In this document: piece after piece, positions 9,302 through 16,638 of the stretch
Numbering within the stretch: the first letter of the stretch is position 1
Layout of the letters: every line of letters starts with the position of its first letter
NCBI GenBank assembly: GCA_947625125.1
Contig: CANQNF010000015.1
Span: 1-64,000, forward strand
Source of the DNA: an uncultured Clostridia bacterium
Lineage (GTDB): Bacteria; Bacillota; Clostridia; Oscillospirales; Ruminococcaceae
Direction of reading: 5' to 3'
Length of the DNA: 64,000 bases
Notes under the pieces: generated by a model
The model's input: the letters and a program-made list of their open reading frames with translations, nothing else
Database searches by the model: none
What the model was told of the DNA's origin: nothing
Made by a program: the position numbers and the translations under genes

Positions 9302-9385
9302 TTGGCATTTATGCAAAAACCGGCGGCGGGAATGGCGGGCACGGGCGAAGCCGGTTTGGCATTTATGCAAAAACCGGCGGCGGGA
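9302..9385. repeat. 30-bp direct repeat, 54-bp period
   Basis: The 30-bp sequences at 9302-9331 and 9356-9385 are identical (start TTGGCATTTATGC, end CGGCGGCGGGA). A degenerate third copy begins near 9560 with a 4-bp insertion. The stretch 9257-9700 has no supported gene: open frames through it simply reflect the repeat. It looks like decayed or repeat-expanded intergenic DNA. Confidence 0.85.
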
Positions 9386-9697
9386 GTGGATGGGCACAGG
9401 CAAAACCGGGTCGGAATAGTTTTTTGGGGCATAACAGGGGAACGTCAAAGTCGCCCGAATTATATTTTTTTAAAATCGTCGCCATAGGCGCCGCCCTGAA
9501 ATTCTGAGATCTGATTTCTGACTTCTGGTTTCTTAACGGGGGCACGGGCGAAGTCGGGCTTGGCATTTATTTATGCAATGGGCGTGGGCAGAGCGATTTT
9601 TCGGCACAAAGCGCGCCATGCACAGGGATATAATAGGGAAGTCAGGGGATATGCGGACTATGCTGCAAAAAAATTTAAAAAAATTTTCAAAAACCCC

Positions 9698-9726
9698 TTG
9701 ATTTTTTTCTCGGGATGTGCTATTAT
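9698..9726 (+). promoter_or_regulatory. Promoter of tRNA-Ala
   Basis: TTGATT at 9698-9703, a 17-bp spacer and TATTAT at 9721-9726, with the tRNA 5' end 40 bp downstream. Confidence 0.7.
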
Positions 9727-9765
9727 AACAAAGTCGGCTCAGCGAAAAGCCGGGCCGACCAAATC

Positions 9766-9841
9766 GGGGTATTAGCGCAGTTGGTAGCGCGCCACACTGG
9801 CAGTGTGGAGGTCACGGGTTCGAATCCCGTATGCTCCACCA
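9766..9841 (+). tRNA. tRNA-Ala (anticodon GGC)
   Basis: All four arms fold. The acceptor GGGGTAT/ATGCTCC contains the G3:U70 pair that identifies alanine tRNAs. The D arm is GCGC/GCGC; the anticodon stem is CCACA/TGTGG around loop CTGGCAG (anticodon GGC); the T arm is ACGGG-TTCGAAT-CCCGT. CCA is encoded (9839-9841). Its 3' end faces the accessory island and prophage, as an attachment site would. Confidence 0.97.
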
Positions 9842-9933
9842 AATTTCTCTTATGCGAACACCTTCGGGGTCCGCGCAGTACATTATGGTAGGTGGTCTTA
9901 TTGTACTGACCTATCAACTACAAAATGACTGAC

Positions 9934-9970
9934 AAAAAACGCTATCGTAGTGATACGGTAGCGTTTTTTG
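9934..9970 (+). terminator. Intrinsic terminator downstream of tRNA-Ala
   Basis: Stem ACGCTATCG / CGGTAGCGT (one G-T pair) with loop TAGTGATA is followed by TTTTTT. It probably ends the tRNA transcript; no gene intervenes. Confidence 0.75.
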
Positions 9971-10005
9971 CGTTTCTTATGGATTATCCTTAGTTATGCG
10001 TAATT

Positions 10006-10026
10006 TTATTACGATATATGTAATAA
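10006..10026. promoter_or_regulatory. Inverted repeat upstream of a small HTH gene
   Basis: TTATTAC and GTAATAA are separated by 7 bp. The repeat lies 62 bp before the HTH start codon, near a TAGAAT -10-like element at 10062-10067, and could be an autoregulatory operator. This is inference from position only. Confidence 0.35.
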
Positions 10027-10088
10027 TACTCCGATTTTAAGATTTCTATTCCGAAACGATGTAGAATATAACAAAAGGAGCGCAACGC

Positions 10089-10328
10089 ATGATTAAGATT
10101 CTACTTTCCAAAAAGCTCGGCGAGCTAAGAATAACACAAGCGCAGCTTGCAAAAGCCACAAACATAAGAGCCGCAACTATAAACGATTACTACAACGAAT
10201 TAACTGACCGAGTTAATATCGAATATCTTGATCGTATATGCGAGGCTCTCGACTGCGACCTTGATGACCTGCTGGTTCGGGTACCAAGCAAGGACCCCGA
10301 AATGTCAACAGTTAAAAAGATTCGCTGA
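10089..10328 (+). CDS. Small XRE-type HTH regulator
   Basis: A 79-residue Cro/C1-type helix-turn-helix protein. The motif spans about residues 12-50 (LGELRITQAQLAKATNIRAA, then a helix with IEYLDRICEALDCDLDDLL), with no sensor domain. AAAAGGAG lies 8 nt before the ATG. It is convergent with a second small HTH gene across a shared terminator. It opens the accessory island next to tRNA-Ala and may control that island. Confidence 0.8.
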   Translation: MIKILLSKKLGELRITQAQLAKATNIRAATINDYYNELTDRVNIEYLDRICEALDCDLDDLLVRVPSKDPEMSTVKKIR

Positions 10329-10356
10329 GCAGACGGCGTCTGTCGTTCGTTTGCAT

Positions 10357-10389
10357 AAGGACTGGAAGAATCCAGTCCTTATTTTTTAT
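10357..10389. terminator. Bidirectional terminator between convergent HTH genes
   Basis: A perfect 10-bp stem (10357-10366 with 10371-10380, loop AGAA) is followed by ATTTTTTAT on the plus strand. The minus-strand HTH gene ends inside it, so it probably serves both directions. Confidence 0.8.
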
Positions 10390-10585
10390 CCGGCAGGATT
10401 TCTACCACGTCCTCAACGCGGCAGTTGAGAACTATGCAGATTTTCTCAATGACGCTCAAAGCGACATTCTCTCCTTTGCCAAGCCTGGCTAATGTTGCAG
10501 AGCTTATTCCTGTTTTCTCAGCGAGCTCCGTTTTCAACATGCCATTTTTTGCCAAAGTTACCATTAACGGCTTATACGAAATCAT
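10379..10585 (-). CDS. Small XRE-type HTH regulator
   Basis: A 68-residue Cro/C1-type DNA-binding protein (LAKNGMLKTELAEKTGISSA as the HTH, then IEKICIVLNCRVEDVVEIL). A GAGGTG ribosome site precedes the ATG. It is transcribed away from the 10758 gene, and the space between them holds a consensus promoter plus TGTGTTAT-like half-sites in opposite orientation (about 10605-10620 and 10689-10703). It may therefore repress the operon that starts at 10758; this is inferred from layout. Confidence 0.8.
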   Translation of the reverse strand: MISYKPLMVTLAKNGMLKTELAEKTGISSATLARLGKGENVALSVIEKICIVLNCRVEDVVEILPDKK

Positions 10586-10673
10586 AAAATCACCTCAATT
10601 GCTATTATAACACAAAATATTCAGAAAGTCAAATGTTTTCTTCAAAAAAATAAAAATTTTTTTCAAAAAAGTG

Positions 10674-10702
10674 TTGACAAGTTAATCATAATGTGTTATT
10701 AT
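10674..10702 (+). promoter_or_regulatory. Sigma-A promoter of the amidoligase operon
   Basis: Perfect TTGACA at 10674-10679, a 17-bp spacer and TATTAT at 10697-10702. A TGTGTTAT half-site overlaps the -10 region, where a repressor could bind. Confidence 0.8.
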
Positions 10703-10757
10703 ATATACAGAAGTTAAAGATAAAATTTAACAAGTCAAAGATAAGGAGATAATTAAA

Positions 10758-11354
10758 ATGACTGAAAAGAAAATTTGCAGAACATTCGCCGACATCAACA
10801 GGAGATACACCGACATCGTCAACGACTACATTCAGAGCGGCTACGACATCAACACTTCCACGATGAGCGGCAGCCAAGGTGAGATTGCAAAAATCGACCT
10901 TACCAACGGCGCCGAAATCGTCCGCATACTGATAGATGACAGTACGGATTACCACGAATTAGCTTCCGATTATACGGAAATAATCGTTGGTCGCGTTACT
11001 GACGATATCGCCCCCGACGACAAAAATTCACCAAGGACCGTTTGGAATAATCACCTTGAAATCATCTCCGAGGAACGCTTCTACCAGATATCAAGCAGAA
11101 GCTGGGGCAGAAACGTTTACTACGGAACGAAAGAGGAAGCGGCGAAAGCCGAAAGCCTGCGGAGAGAAAGAAGGCGCGCCGCAGATACCTACAAGAAAAC
11201 CGAAGATATAACCGACAAGGCGTTTTCGATTTCAAAGAGGGTTATCGCCCGCAAGCTCGGCTGCACAAGGATTATAAACAACCGCGTTTCGGTAGTCCAC
11301 TACGATAACAAGTACGCAGTTCGTTACAACGACAAGAGCATAGTTTTACGGTAA
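10758..11354 (+). CDS. Unknown protein preceding the amidoligase
   Basis: I do not recognise this 198-residue protein. It has no signal peptide or membrane segment. The N-terminal half is acidic; residues about 125-160 are a highly charged, probably helical stretch (EEAAKAESLRRERRRAAD); the C-terminus is basic and beta-rich. AAGGAG precedes the ATG. The gene is 18 bp before the amidoligase start and shares its promoter, so it is probably a partner or substrate in the same pathway. Confidence 0.7.
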   Translation: MTEKKICRTFADINRRYTDIVNDYIQSGYDINTSTMSGSQGEIAKIDLTNGAEIVRILIDDSTDYHELASDYTEIIVGRVTDDIAPDDKNSPRTVWNNHLEIISEERFYQISSRSWGRNVYYGTKEEAAKAESLRRERRRAADTYKKTEDITDKAFSISKRVIARKLGCTRIINNRVSVVHYDNKYAVRYNDKSIVLR

Positions 11355-11372
11355 TTGAAAGGAGAAATCACA

Positions 11373-12254
11373 ATGAAAATCCAGGATCAGAAATTTGGAG
11401 TAGAAATCGAACTCAAAAGCATTACCCGCTCCGACGCGGCGCAGGTCATAGCCAATTACTTCGGAACACATTCGGAGTACATCGGCGGCGGTTACAAGGC
11501 TTACACCGCCACCGATAGAAAAGGAAGAACGTGGAAAGCGATGAGCGACAGTAGTATCAACGACATCTCCACAAGACAGTGCGAGGTTGTAACTCCGATA
11601 CTTGTCTATGATGATATTGAGGACTTGCAGAACATCATTCGCCTGCTCCGTGCGGCTGGCGCTCAGGCTGACGGCTCCTGTGGAATCCACGTCCACGTTG
11701 ACGGTGCAAATCATACCCCCGCTTCGCTTACGCGCTTGATGAACTTCGCAATCGGCAGACAGGATTTGTTCTACGAGGCACTTGAAATCAAGGAAAGAGC
11801 AAATACTTGGTGCAAAAAGATTTCTCCGAAGCTTTTTAAGGCTATGAAGAACGACCTTGAAAAGACACAGTTAAGTATGGAAAACATCTGGTACAGCTCC
11901 GCAAATGACGGATATTCAAGAGGGATCAGCCACGAGCATTACAACACTACTCGCTATCACGGTATCAATTTACACGCTTTCTTCACCAAAGGTACCGTTG
12001 AATTCAGACTTTTCAACGGCACCACCCACGCGGGTAAAATCAAGGCTTACATTCAGTTCTGCCTCGCAATGAGTGCCTGGGCAATAAACGCCGACGACAA
12101 AATGTATTACAAGTCCTGCTTGAACTACACGCCAGAACAAAAAGAAGCCCTGATGATGAGAGTCCTGACAAGGCGGCTCGGAATGGTCGGAGCGGAATTT
12201 AAAACGGCCCGCTTACATCTCACAAGTTCATTCACACATTCGCAAGTAGCTTAA
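11373..12254 (+). CDS. Amidoligase family protein
   Basis: A 293-residue member of the glutamine-synthetase-fold amidoligase family, enzymes predicted to join a carboxylate to an amine using ATP. Diagnostic motifs are in order: FGVEIEL at the N-terminus, the middle segment SCGIHVHVDGA (metal and nucleotide ligands), and TVEFRLFNGTTHAGKI near residue 205. ATG 11373 follows GGAG; an upstream TTG at 11355 would overlap the ribosome site. The GGCT-like neighbour could cleave gamma-glutamyl-type bonds, making a make-and-break pair. The substrate is unknown. Confidence 0.85.
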   Translation: MKIQDQKFGVEIELKSITRSDAAQVIANYFGTHSEYIGGGYKAYTATDRKGRTWKAMSDSSINDISTRQCEVVTPILVYDDIEDLQNIIRLLRAAGAQADGSCGIHVHVDGANHTPASLTRLMNFAIGRQDLFYEALEIKERANTWCKKISPKLFKAMKNDLEKTQLSMENIWYSSANDGYSRGISHEHYNTTRYHGINLHAFFTKGTVEFRLFNGTTHAGKIKAYIQFCLAMSAWAINADDKMYYKSCLNYTPEQKEALMMRVLTRRLGMVGAEFKTARLHLTSSFTHSQVA

Positions 12255-12298
12255 AAAATTGCTGTCCTATCGGCAACACGGGGAGAATGGAGTAAACT

Positions 12299-12982
12299 AT
12301 GGCAAAGAAATATTATCTCGCATACGGAAGCAATATGAACGTCGAGCAGATGAGCAGACGCTGCCCCGATGCAACCGTCGAAGGCAAGGCTATCCTCAAA
12401 GGCTATGAGCTTGTCTTTATGGGTCGGCAGGAAAGTGCCGTTGCAAATATCCTGCCCGCTGAAAAATCTGTCGTTCCTGTTGTGATTTGGAGCATAAGCA
12501 GCGGCGACGAAAAAAGCCTTGACATCTACGAAGGATACCCGCGCCTATACATCAAAAAGAACGTCCGCGTAAAACTGCACGGCAAAGAAATCAGCACCAT
12601 GGCGTACATTATGACGGACGGACATAAGTACGGAAAGCCTGACTATCACTATTATAAAGTCATTGCCGAGGGTTATACGCACTTCAAATTTGACTTTGAC
12701 TATCTCAAGCAGGCTGTTTTGCGGAGCGACCGTAGAGCTCATTCGGTCACCGATAATGTAGAGGATTACATTCAGCATTTATCCGAAGAACAGCAAAGCA
12801 AATATAATCCAGTCTGCCCGCGCTGCGGAATATCCAGAATGAAGCCAAGGCTAAGCACCAATGCTCTTAGCCGCCGAGCTGACATCTATGTTTGCGACTT
12901 CTGCGGAACCGATGAGGCTCTCCGCGATGCGCTCGGATATAAAGACGATGTTAAAGACTGGTACGCGATCAAAAGAGCATAA
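12299..12982 (+). CDS. GGCT/AIG2-fold protein with C-terminal zinc ribbon
   Basis: Residues about 1-125 match the gamma-glutamylcyclotransferase/AIG2 fold with the substrate-loop signature YLAYGSNMN at the start. Residues about 165-210 form a four-Cys zinc ribbon (CPRCG and CDFCG). The family releases 5-oxoproline from gamma-glutamyl amides; the ribbon suggests binding to nucleic acid or protein. It follows the amidoligase by 44 bp and ends just before a strong terminator, so it closes the operon. The active-site Glu cannot be placed with certainty by eye. Confidence 0.8.
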   Translation: MAKKYYLAYGSNMNVEQMSRRCPDATVEGKAILKGYELVFMGRQESAVANILPAEKSVVPVVIWSISSGDEKSLDIYEGYPRLYIKKNVRVKLHGKEISTMAYIMTDGHKYGKPDYHYYKVIAEGYTHFKFDFDYLKQAVLRSDRRAHSVTDNVEDYIQHLSEEQQSKYNPVCPRCGISRMKPRLSTNALSRRADIYVCDFCGTDEALRDALGYKDDVKDWYAIKRA

Positions 12983-12988
12983 TAAAAC

Positions 12989-13024
12989 GCCCGCTCCGAA
13001 TCATACGGAGCGGGCAAATTTTTT
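12989..13024 (+). terminator. Intrinsic terminator of the amidoligase operon
   Basis: A perfect 10-bp GC-rich stem (12989-12998 with 13006-13015, loop AATCATA) is followed by AAATTTTTT. Confidence 0.9.
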
Positions 13025-13058
13025 CTAAAAAATTTTCTAAAAAATTTTCAAAAAAGGC

Positions 13059-13087
13059 TTGACATACTTGCACAAGTATGTTATAAT
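13059..13087 (+). promoter_or_regulatory. Consensus promoter with internal 18-bp operator
   Basis: TTGACA (13059-13064) and TATAAT (13082-13087) are separated by 17 bp. The spacer is almost entirely a perfect palindrome, CATACTTG-CA-CAAGTATG, at 13063-13080. A protein bound there would block RNA polymerase. The ribbon-helix-helix protein encoded third in the operon is the natural candidate. Confidence 0.85.
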
Positions 13088-13113
13088 ATAATTGTCGAAA
13101 GGAGGTGAACAGC

Positions 13114-13260
13114 TTGGAACTGAAAGACTGGGTTGCAACTGCCTTACACGTTTGGTCAAACCTTATCGCGACCGTCGCCTTGATAATCTCAATCAGGCAA
13201 CGAAGGCAGGGCAAAAAGAAAACCGCGAGTAAATCCCCGAACCGGAAGCACAAGCGGTAA
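13114..13260 (+). CDS. Tiny single-pass membrane protein (48 aa)
   Basis: A TTG start follows GGAGGTGA at 13101-13108. The product has one hydrophobic helix (about residues 7-27, with VWSNLIATVALIISI) and a strongly basic tail rich in Lys and Arg. I do not recognise it. It is the first gene after the palindrome-controlled promoter. The size and charge pattern resemble small membrane toxins or phage membrane effectors, but this is speculation. Confidence 0.6.
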   Translation: MELKDWVATALHVWSNLIATVALIISIRQRRQGKKKTASKSPNRKHKR

Positions 13261-13320
13261 TCTTCAAGTGGGCGGGGTCGAAAGACCTCGCTCCACCCTC
13301 TCACAGTATACAGCAAAGTC

Positions 13321-13500
13321 ATGAAAAAGTCAACTCTTATTTTAATCTGTCTGACAGCCGTTTTCGCTTCGGCGGGGTGGATGTCTGATAGCACGGTAGG
13401 AATCCTGTCATACATTGCTGCGGCAATATCCGCGACAGCCGCGCTTGGGACAGCGTTGAAAGGAGCAAAAGGAAATGGCGGAAGAAAAAAGAAAGACTAA
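13321..13500 (+). CDS. Tiny two-helix membrane protein (59 aa)
   Basis: ATG at 13321; two hydrophobic stretches (about residues 4-20 and 27-48, with ILSYIAAAISATAALG) and a basic GGRKKKD tail. The first stretch could be a signal peptide. No good ribosome site is visible, so the start is uncertain. It overlaps the next gene by 26 bp. Unknown function; it probably belongs with the 48-aa protein and the RHH protein. Confidence 0.5.
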   Translation: MKKSTLILICLTAVFASAGWMSDSTVGILSYIAAAISATAALGTALKGAKGNGGRKKKD

Positions 13501-13666
13501 AACCTCATCGGCAGTTAAAAACCGTTACAACAAGAAAGCCTATGACCGAATTTCGGTAGTTGTGCCAAAGGGAATGGGCGAAGAGTTTAAGCAAAAATGC
13601 GCCGAGCTTGGAGTATCACAGGCGCAGATCGTCAAGCAGGCGGTTGAAGAATTTCTTGCAAAATAG
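13475..13666 (+). CDS. Ribbon-helix-helix (Arc/CopG-like) protein
   Basis: A 63-residue protein: a basic disordered N-terminus, a beta strand (YDRISVVVPKG) and two helices (EEFKQKCAELG, QAQIVKQAVEEFLAK), the arrangement of Arc/CopG repressors. It probably binds DNA as a dimer and may autorepress its operon through the 18-bp palindrome at 13063-13080. GGAGCAAAAGGA lies upstream of the ATG. Confidence 0.75.
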   Translation: MAEEKRKTKTSSAVKNRYNKKAYDRISVVVPKGMGEEFKQKCAELGVSQAQIVKQAVEEFLAK

Positions 13667-13683
13667 AAGCACTTTCCGCACAT

Positions 13684-13721
13684 TAAAAATCGCCCCTGCA
13701 GGGTGTTATCCTTGCGGGGGC
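13684..13721 (-). terminator. Terminator of the phage lysis cassette
   Basis: A 12-bp stem (13692-13703 with 13710-13721, two G-T pairs) with loop TGTTAT. Read on the minus strand it is followed by GATTTTTAA. It lies 32 bp beyond the endolysin stop and ends late phage transcription. Confidence 0.8.
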
Positions 13722-13752
13722 ATTGTATGGAGATGAGAGAAAAGAAAATGGC

Positions 13753-14529
13753 TTATGATTTTTTGAGATACTTTGTGGACATCCAGCCAGTGACCGACTT
13801 TCCTTTCAGCGTCGCGGAGACTTTCAGCCATACCGTAGAGCTGACTTTTGTGAAATACCCAGAGCAGGTCACCGTATTTCCTTTAAGTAGGACACCAAGA
13901 GCTTTATGGCTTGTTCCTGCTCCCTCGCGGATATATACTGAGCCGCCGGTTACGGCATAAGTCCCCTCGTACTCTTTTGTGTAGGACGTGCCACCGAGTT
14001 GGGTATCGTCGACGATGTACGGACACTGGCTCCAGTGAGTCCAGCCTGCGCCCGAAAATTTTGTTTTAACGACGCCGTATTCGTGTCCTTTCGCTTCGAT
14101 TACATATCCGTCGCCGATATATACGCCGACGTGATGAATCTTGCTTGCGCTCGTTTTGACCGAGGACTTATAGACGAGCTGACCGACGTGAGCGGGAAAT
14201 GTACTGATTTGCCCTTTTGTTTTGGAAGCGGAGTACATACCAGCAGCGGATTTATCCTGCAAGATACTGTAATGCTCGTTGGGAACAGACGTAGGCGTGT
14301 CACTCCACATATAGCCTTTCACCAAGCCGACGCAGTCATGTACGCGCTTACCGTACTGAGTCGGGAAATCCGACCATGATTTGTAGTATGAGGGGTACGC
14401 CTTTTTTCTGTTGTTGTAAAGAGATTCGGTAGCTACCTGCCCGAATGTGCCGTACCAATAAGGCAAACCCAGTTGAGCCTTTGCGTATGCCACAAGGCCC
14501 GTGTTTGTTTTGCCTTTGATTTCTGCCAT
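13753..14529 (-). CDS. Phage endolysin, NlpC/P60 peptidase with SH3 domain
   Basis: A 258-residue cell-wall hydrolase that should cut peptide bonds in peptidoglycan at lysis. The NlpC/P60 domain (about 5-180) has catalytic Cys in HDCVGLVKGYMW and His in HHVGVYIGDGYVIEA. A bacterial SH3-like wall-binding domain follows (about 190-258; YAVTGGSVYIREGAG, VTGWMSTKYLK). ATG 14529 follows a GGGGG ribosome site; the upstream TTG at 14553 is poorer. There is no signal peptide, so export relies on the holin encoded just upstream. Confidence 0.9.
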   Translation of the reverse strand: MAEIKGKTNTGLVAYAKAQLGLPYWYGTFGQVATESLYNNRKKAYPSYYKSWSDFPTQYGKRVHDCVGLVKGYMWSDTPTSVPNEHYSILQDKSAAGMYSASKTKGQISTFPAHVGQLVYKSSVKTSASKIHHVGVYIGDGYVIEAKGHEYGVVKTKFSGAGWTHWSQCPYIVDDTQLGGTSYTKEYEGTYAVTGGSVYIREGAGTSHKALGVLLKGNTVTCSGYFTKVSSTVWLKVSATLKGKSVTGWMSTKYLKKS

Positions 14530-14530
14530 A

Positions 14531-14842
14531 TCAAGAACCCCCTTTTGACACAATCTGTTTTATTGTCTGAATTACTTTATCATATCCCACCATCGCGCCG
14601 ACTGCCGTTGCAACGCCCATAAGCACCATACAGATAATGTTTGTCGCGCTAAACGGTACGCTTGCGATGACGTAATATATCGCCGTTCCGCCGATTCCGA
14701 CGGCTGCCGAAACTATTACCGCAACGACGTTTGTCGAATAGCTCACGTTGAGGCTGTCGAGCAGCTTTTTGAGTGCCTGAACGATGAGCCCTACTATGAG
14801 CGAGAAAGCCGTTAATAGAATAAGAAACATAGAAACTGTCAT
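14531..14842 (-). CDS. Phage holin
   Basis: A 103-residue membrane protein with three hydrophobic helices (about 4-24, 40-62, 66-88) and a charged C-terminus, placed 1 bp before the endolysin. The size, topology and position fit a small holin that opens the membrane for the lysin. GGGTGATATAACTT precedes the ATG. Confidence 0.8.
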   Translation of the reverse strand: MTVSMFLILLTAFSLIVGLIVQALKKLLDSLNVSYSTNVVAVIVSAAVGIGGTAIYYVIASVPFSATNIICMVLMGVATAVGAMVGYDKVIQTIKQIVSKGGS

Positions 14843-14850
14843 AAGTTATA

Positions 14851-15093
14851 TCACCCTTTAATATTGTCATCTTCTGCCTCGTCTTGAGGCTCGCTTGTTT
14901 CGTCCTGCGAATATCTGTTATCTGACCGCTTGATGAGCATAAGTGACAAAAGTTCCGATGTTACAACGGTAGTAAAACCGTTGATTAACGGTTCGGGAAC
15001 GTCGCCCACGACCCAATAAGTTATCATCATGGCAACAAAAAACACCGCAATCGCGGTGAGCAGGACGATTATAAGAATCTTGGAAAACTTCAT
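14851..15093 (-). CDS. Small two-helix membrane protein of the lysis cassette
   Basis: An 80-residue protein with two hydrophobic helices (about 5-26 and 36-56) and an acidic tail. It lies between the coiled-coil membrane protein and the holin and may be a second holin or antiholin. The start at 15093 is chosen because the alternative at 15117 would overlap the upstream gene by 23 bp. Confidence 0.65.
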   Translation of the reverse strand: MKFSKILIIVLLTAIAVFFVAMMITYWVVGDVPEPLINGFTTVVTSELLSLMLIKRSDNRYSQDETSEPQDEAEDDNIKG

Positions 15094-15094
15094 T

Positions 15095-15346
15095 TTATTC
15101 GCCTTTTTCAAGGTCATCGAGCCTATGGTTGATGACCTTTATTTTTTCTTCAACAACGGGCATACGCTTTGCAAAGTTATTATGCTCTCTAACTTCGCGT
15201 GTGAGCTCATCGAGCTTAGTATCGGTTATCGCCTGTTTTTCCGCAAGCTCGCCGCTTATGCGTCGATTTGAAGCCGCGTTGCTGATTATTACGCCGATGA
15301 GCGACAACCCACCGGTAATTAAAGCCACAATTACTGCCTCAGTCAT
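15095..15346 (-). CDS. Membrane-anchored coiled-coil lysis-region protein
   Basis: An 83-residue protein: one N-terminal transmembrane helix (about 3-22) and then a heptad-patterned coiled coil (about 35-80). This resembles the XhlA-type proteins found next to phage holins. GGAGGAAATAGGT positions the start at 15346. It lies just after the reverse transcriptase terminator, so the lysis genes need read-through or a promoter I did not find. Confidence 0.65.
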   Translation of the reverse strand: MTEAVIVALITGGLSLIGVIISNAASNRRISGELAEKQAITDTKLDELTREVREHNNFAKRMPVVEEKIKVINHRLDDLEKGE

Positions 15347-15361
15347 ACCTATTTCCTCCAT

Positions 15362-15390
15362 AAAAATTCCCCGATTAGAAATAATCGGGG
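15362..15390 (-). terminator. Terminator of the avd-TR-RT transcript
   Basis: A perfect 9-bp stem (15369-15377 with 15382-15390, loop TTTC on the minus strand) is followed on that strand by AATTTTTA. It overlaps the last codons of the reverse transcriptase. Confidence 0.85.
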
Positions 15391-16493
15391 TAGTCCTCCT
15401 CATCGGGATATTCTTCTACAAATTTTTTCACCAAAGCGAAGTCGTTTACGACTTTGTTTCTCAAAGCATCGCAGTCGCAGTATTTCATCAAACCGAGGTA
15501 GCTCCTTATAACGCTAAGACAATAATCCTGCGGGAGTTCCCCCGTACTGTAATGCTCCATTACATATTTGAGGTGCTGCTTCATATGAAGCGTGGTAGAT
15601 CTGCGCAGTTCAATCTTATGCGGCCAAACTCTGTATCCGACGAATTCCACGCCCGAATCATACGGTCGGATTTCGGTTTTGGCGTTCAGATTGAGTCCGA
15701 GCCTATCATACAGAAAGCCCTCAAAGCTGCCGAGAATGTCGTGCGCCTGCTGCTTGCTCGGGACAAGGAATATCATATCGTCCATAGTTCGAATATAGTA
15801 ATCCGGTCTGAGCTCACGTTTCATGAAATGATCAGCGGGGTTTAAAACTACATTCCCGGTCATCTGCGAAATAAGGCTCCCGACCTGCATACCTATTCCG
15901 AATATTCTCTCACACTCGGTCACGTCAGACGCTTCCAGAGGGATTCCGTATGCCCTACCGTCGCACTTGATAGCCTGCTCCAGAAACCACATCATATCGG
16001 GATCATCGAGCGGGCGCCCAAGCTCGGCAAGCTGCACTTCATAGGGTATGCGAAAGAAAAACTTGGCAATATCCATTTTGCACAGATACCACGGTTCTTT
16101 CTTATTCTGAATTATACGCATCCAGTATTGAAGCTTCTGCGCTGATTTTAGCGGTCCTTTTTCCTTGATCGAGCCGTAGCTATGCTCATAAAATGAGCGG
16201 GAATATATAGGCCAAAGCACGTTATACGCCGCACAATTTGCCACGCGGTACTCAAAAGGAATCACAGTGATAATACGCTTTTTCGGGTAATACTCCAAGA
16301 ACTCGTGCATGTGGTCTACCTTATAGGTTTTCCAGATGAGCTGATTTTGCGTATTTATCAGCCGCTCCTCGAGATTCGCTGAATAGGAAAGCACTTCGCC
16401 CTTGTAGCGCTTGTTTTTGCGTGCAAGGATATAACCGTCATACAAGTTCTGATAGTCAATAAATCGTTCAAAAACATGACTGTGCTTTTCCAT
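15375..16493 (-). CDS. DGR reverse transcriptase
   Basis: A 372-residue reverse transcriptase that copies the template repeat RNA into adenine-mutagenised cDNA. Motif A is KMDIAKFFF with catalytic Asp. Motif 4 is VGSLISQ, the xGxxxSQ form that marks DGR-type enzymes rather than the QGxxxSP of group II introns. The active-site loop is IRTMDDMIF, so Thr replaces the usual Tyr of YxDD. GGGAGG precedes the ATG. It follows Avd and TR in the standard DGR order. There is no maturase or endonuclease domain. Confidence 0.95.
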   Translation of the reverse strand: MEKHSHVFERFIDYQNLYDGYILARKNKRYKGEVLSYSANLEERLINTQNQLIWKTYKVDHMHEFLEYYPKKRIITVIPFEYRVANCAAYNVLWPIYSRSFYEHSYGSIKEKGPLKSAQKLQYWMRIIQNKKEPWYLCKMDIAKFFFRIPYEVQLAELGRPLDDPDMMWFLEQAIKCDGRAYGIPLEASDVTECERIFGIGMQVGSLISQMTGNVVLNPADHFMKRELRPDYYIRTMDDMIFLVPSKQQAHDILGSFEGFLYDRLGLNLNAKTEIRPYDSGVEFVGYRVWPHKIELRRSTTLHMKQHLKYVMEHYSTGELPQDYCLSVIRSYLGLMKYCDCDALRNKVVNDFALVKKFVEEYPDEEDYPDYF

Positions 16494-16638
16494 ATTCAGA
16501 TCCTCCCGGTGCTGCGCTTTTCAGCGTGAGCGGAATACGCAGCTAAGTGTTTGCCCGCCGAAGCAGAAGAAGCAAATCCCTTATACCCCTTGTACTGATT
16601 GTGTCCCGGTAGGCTCACAATATCTGACTTACGGGGGC

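Noticed and set aside
9302-9385. CRISPR array
   Set aside because: Only two exact copies, no regular spacers, no cas genes in the window.
9723-9917. Minus-strand 64-residue protein
   Set aside because: It is antisense across the tRNA-Ala gene, a common artefact of gene calling.
13703-14379. Plus-strand genes opposite the endolysin
   Set aside because: They are antisense frames to the NlpC/P60 gene, which has clear motifs and a ribosome site.
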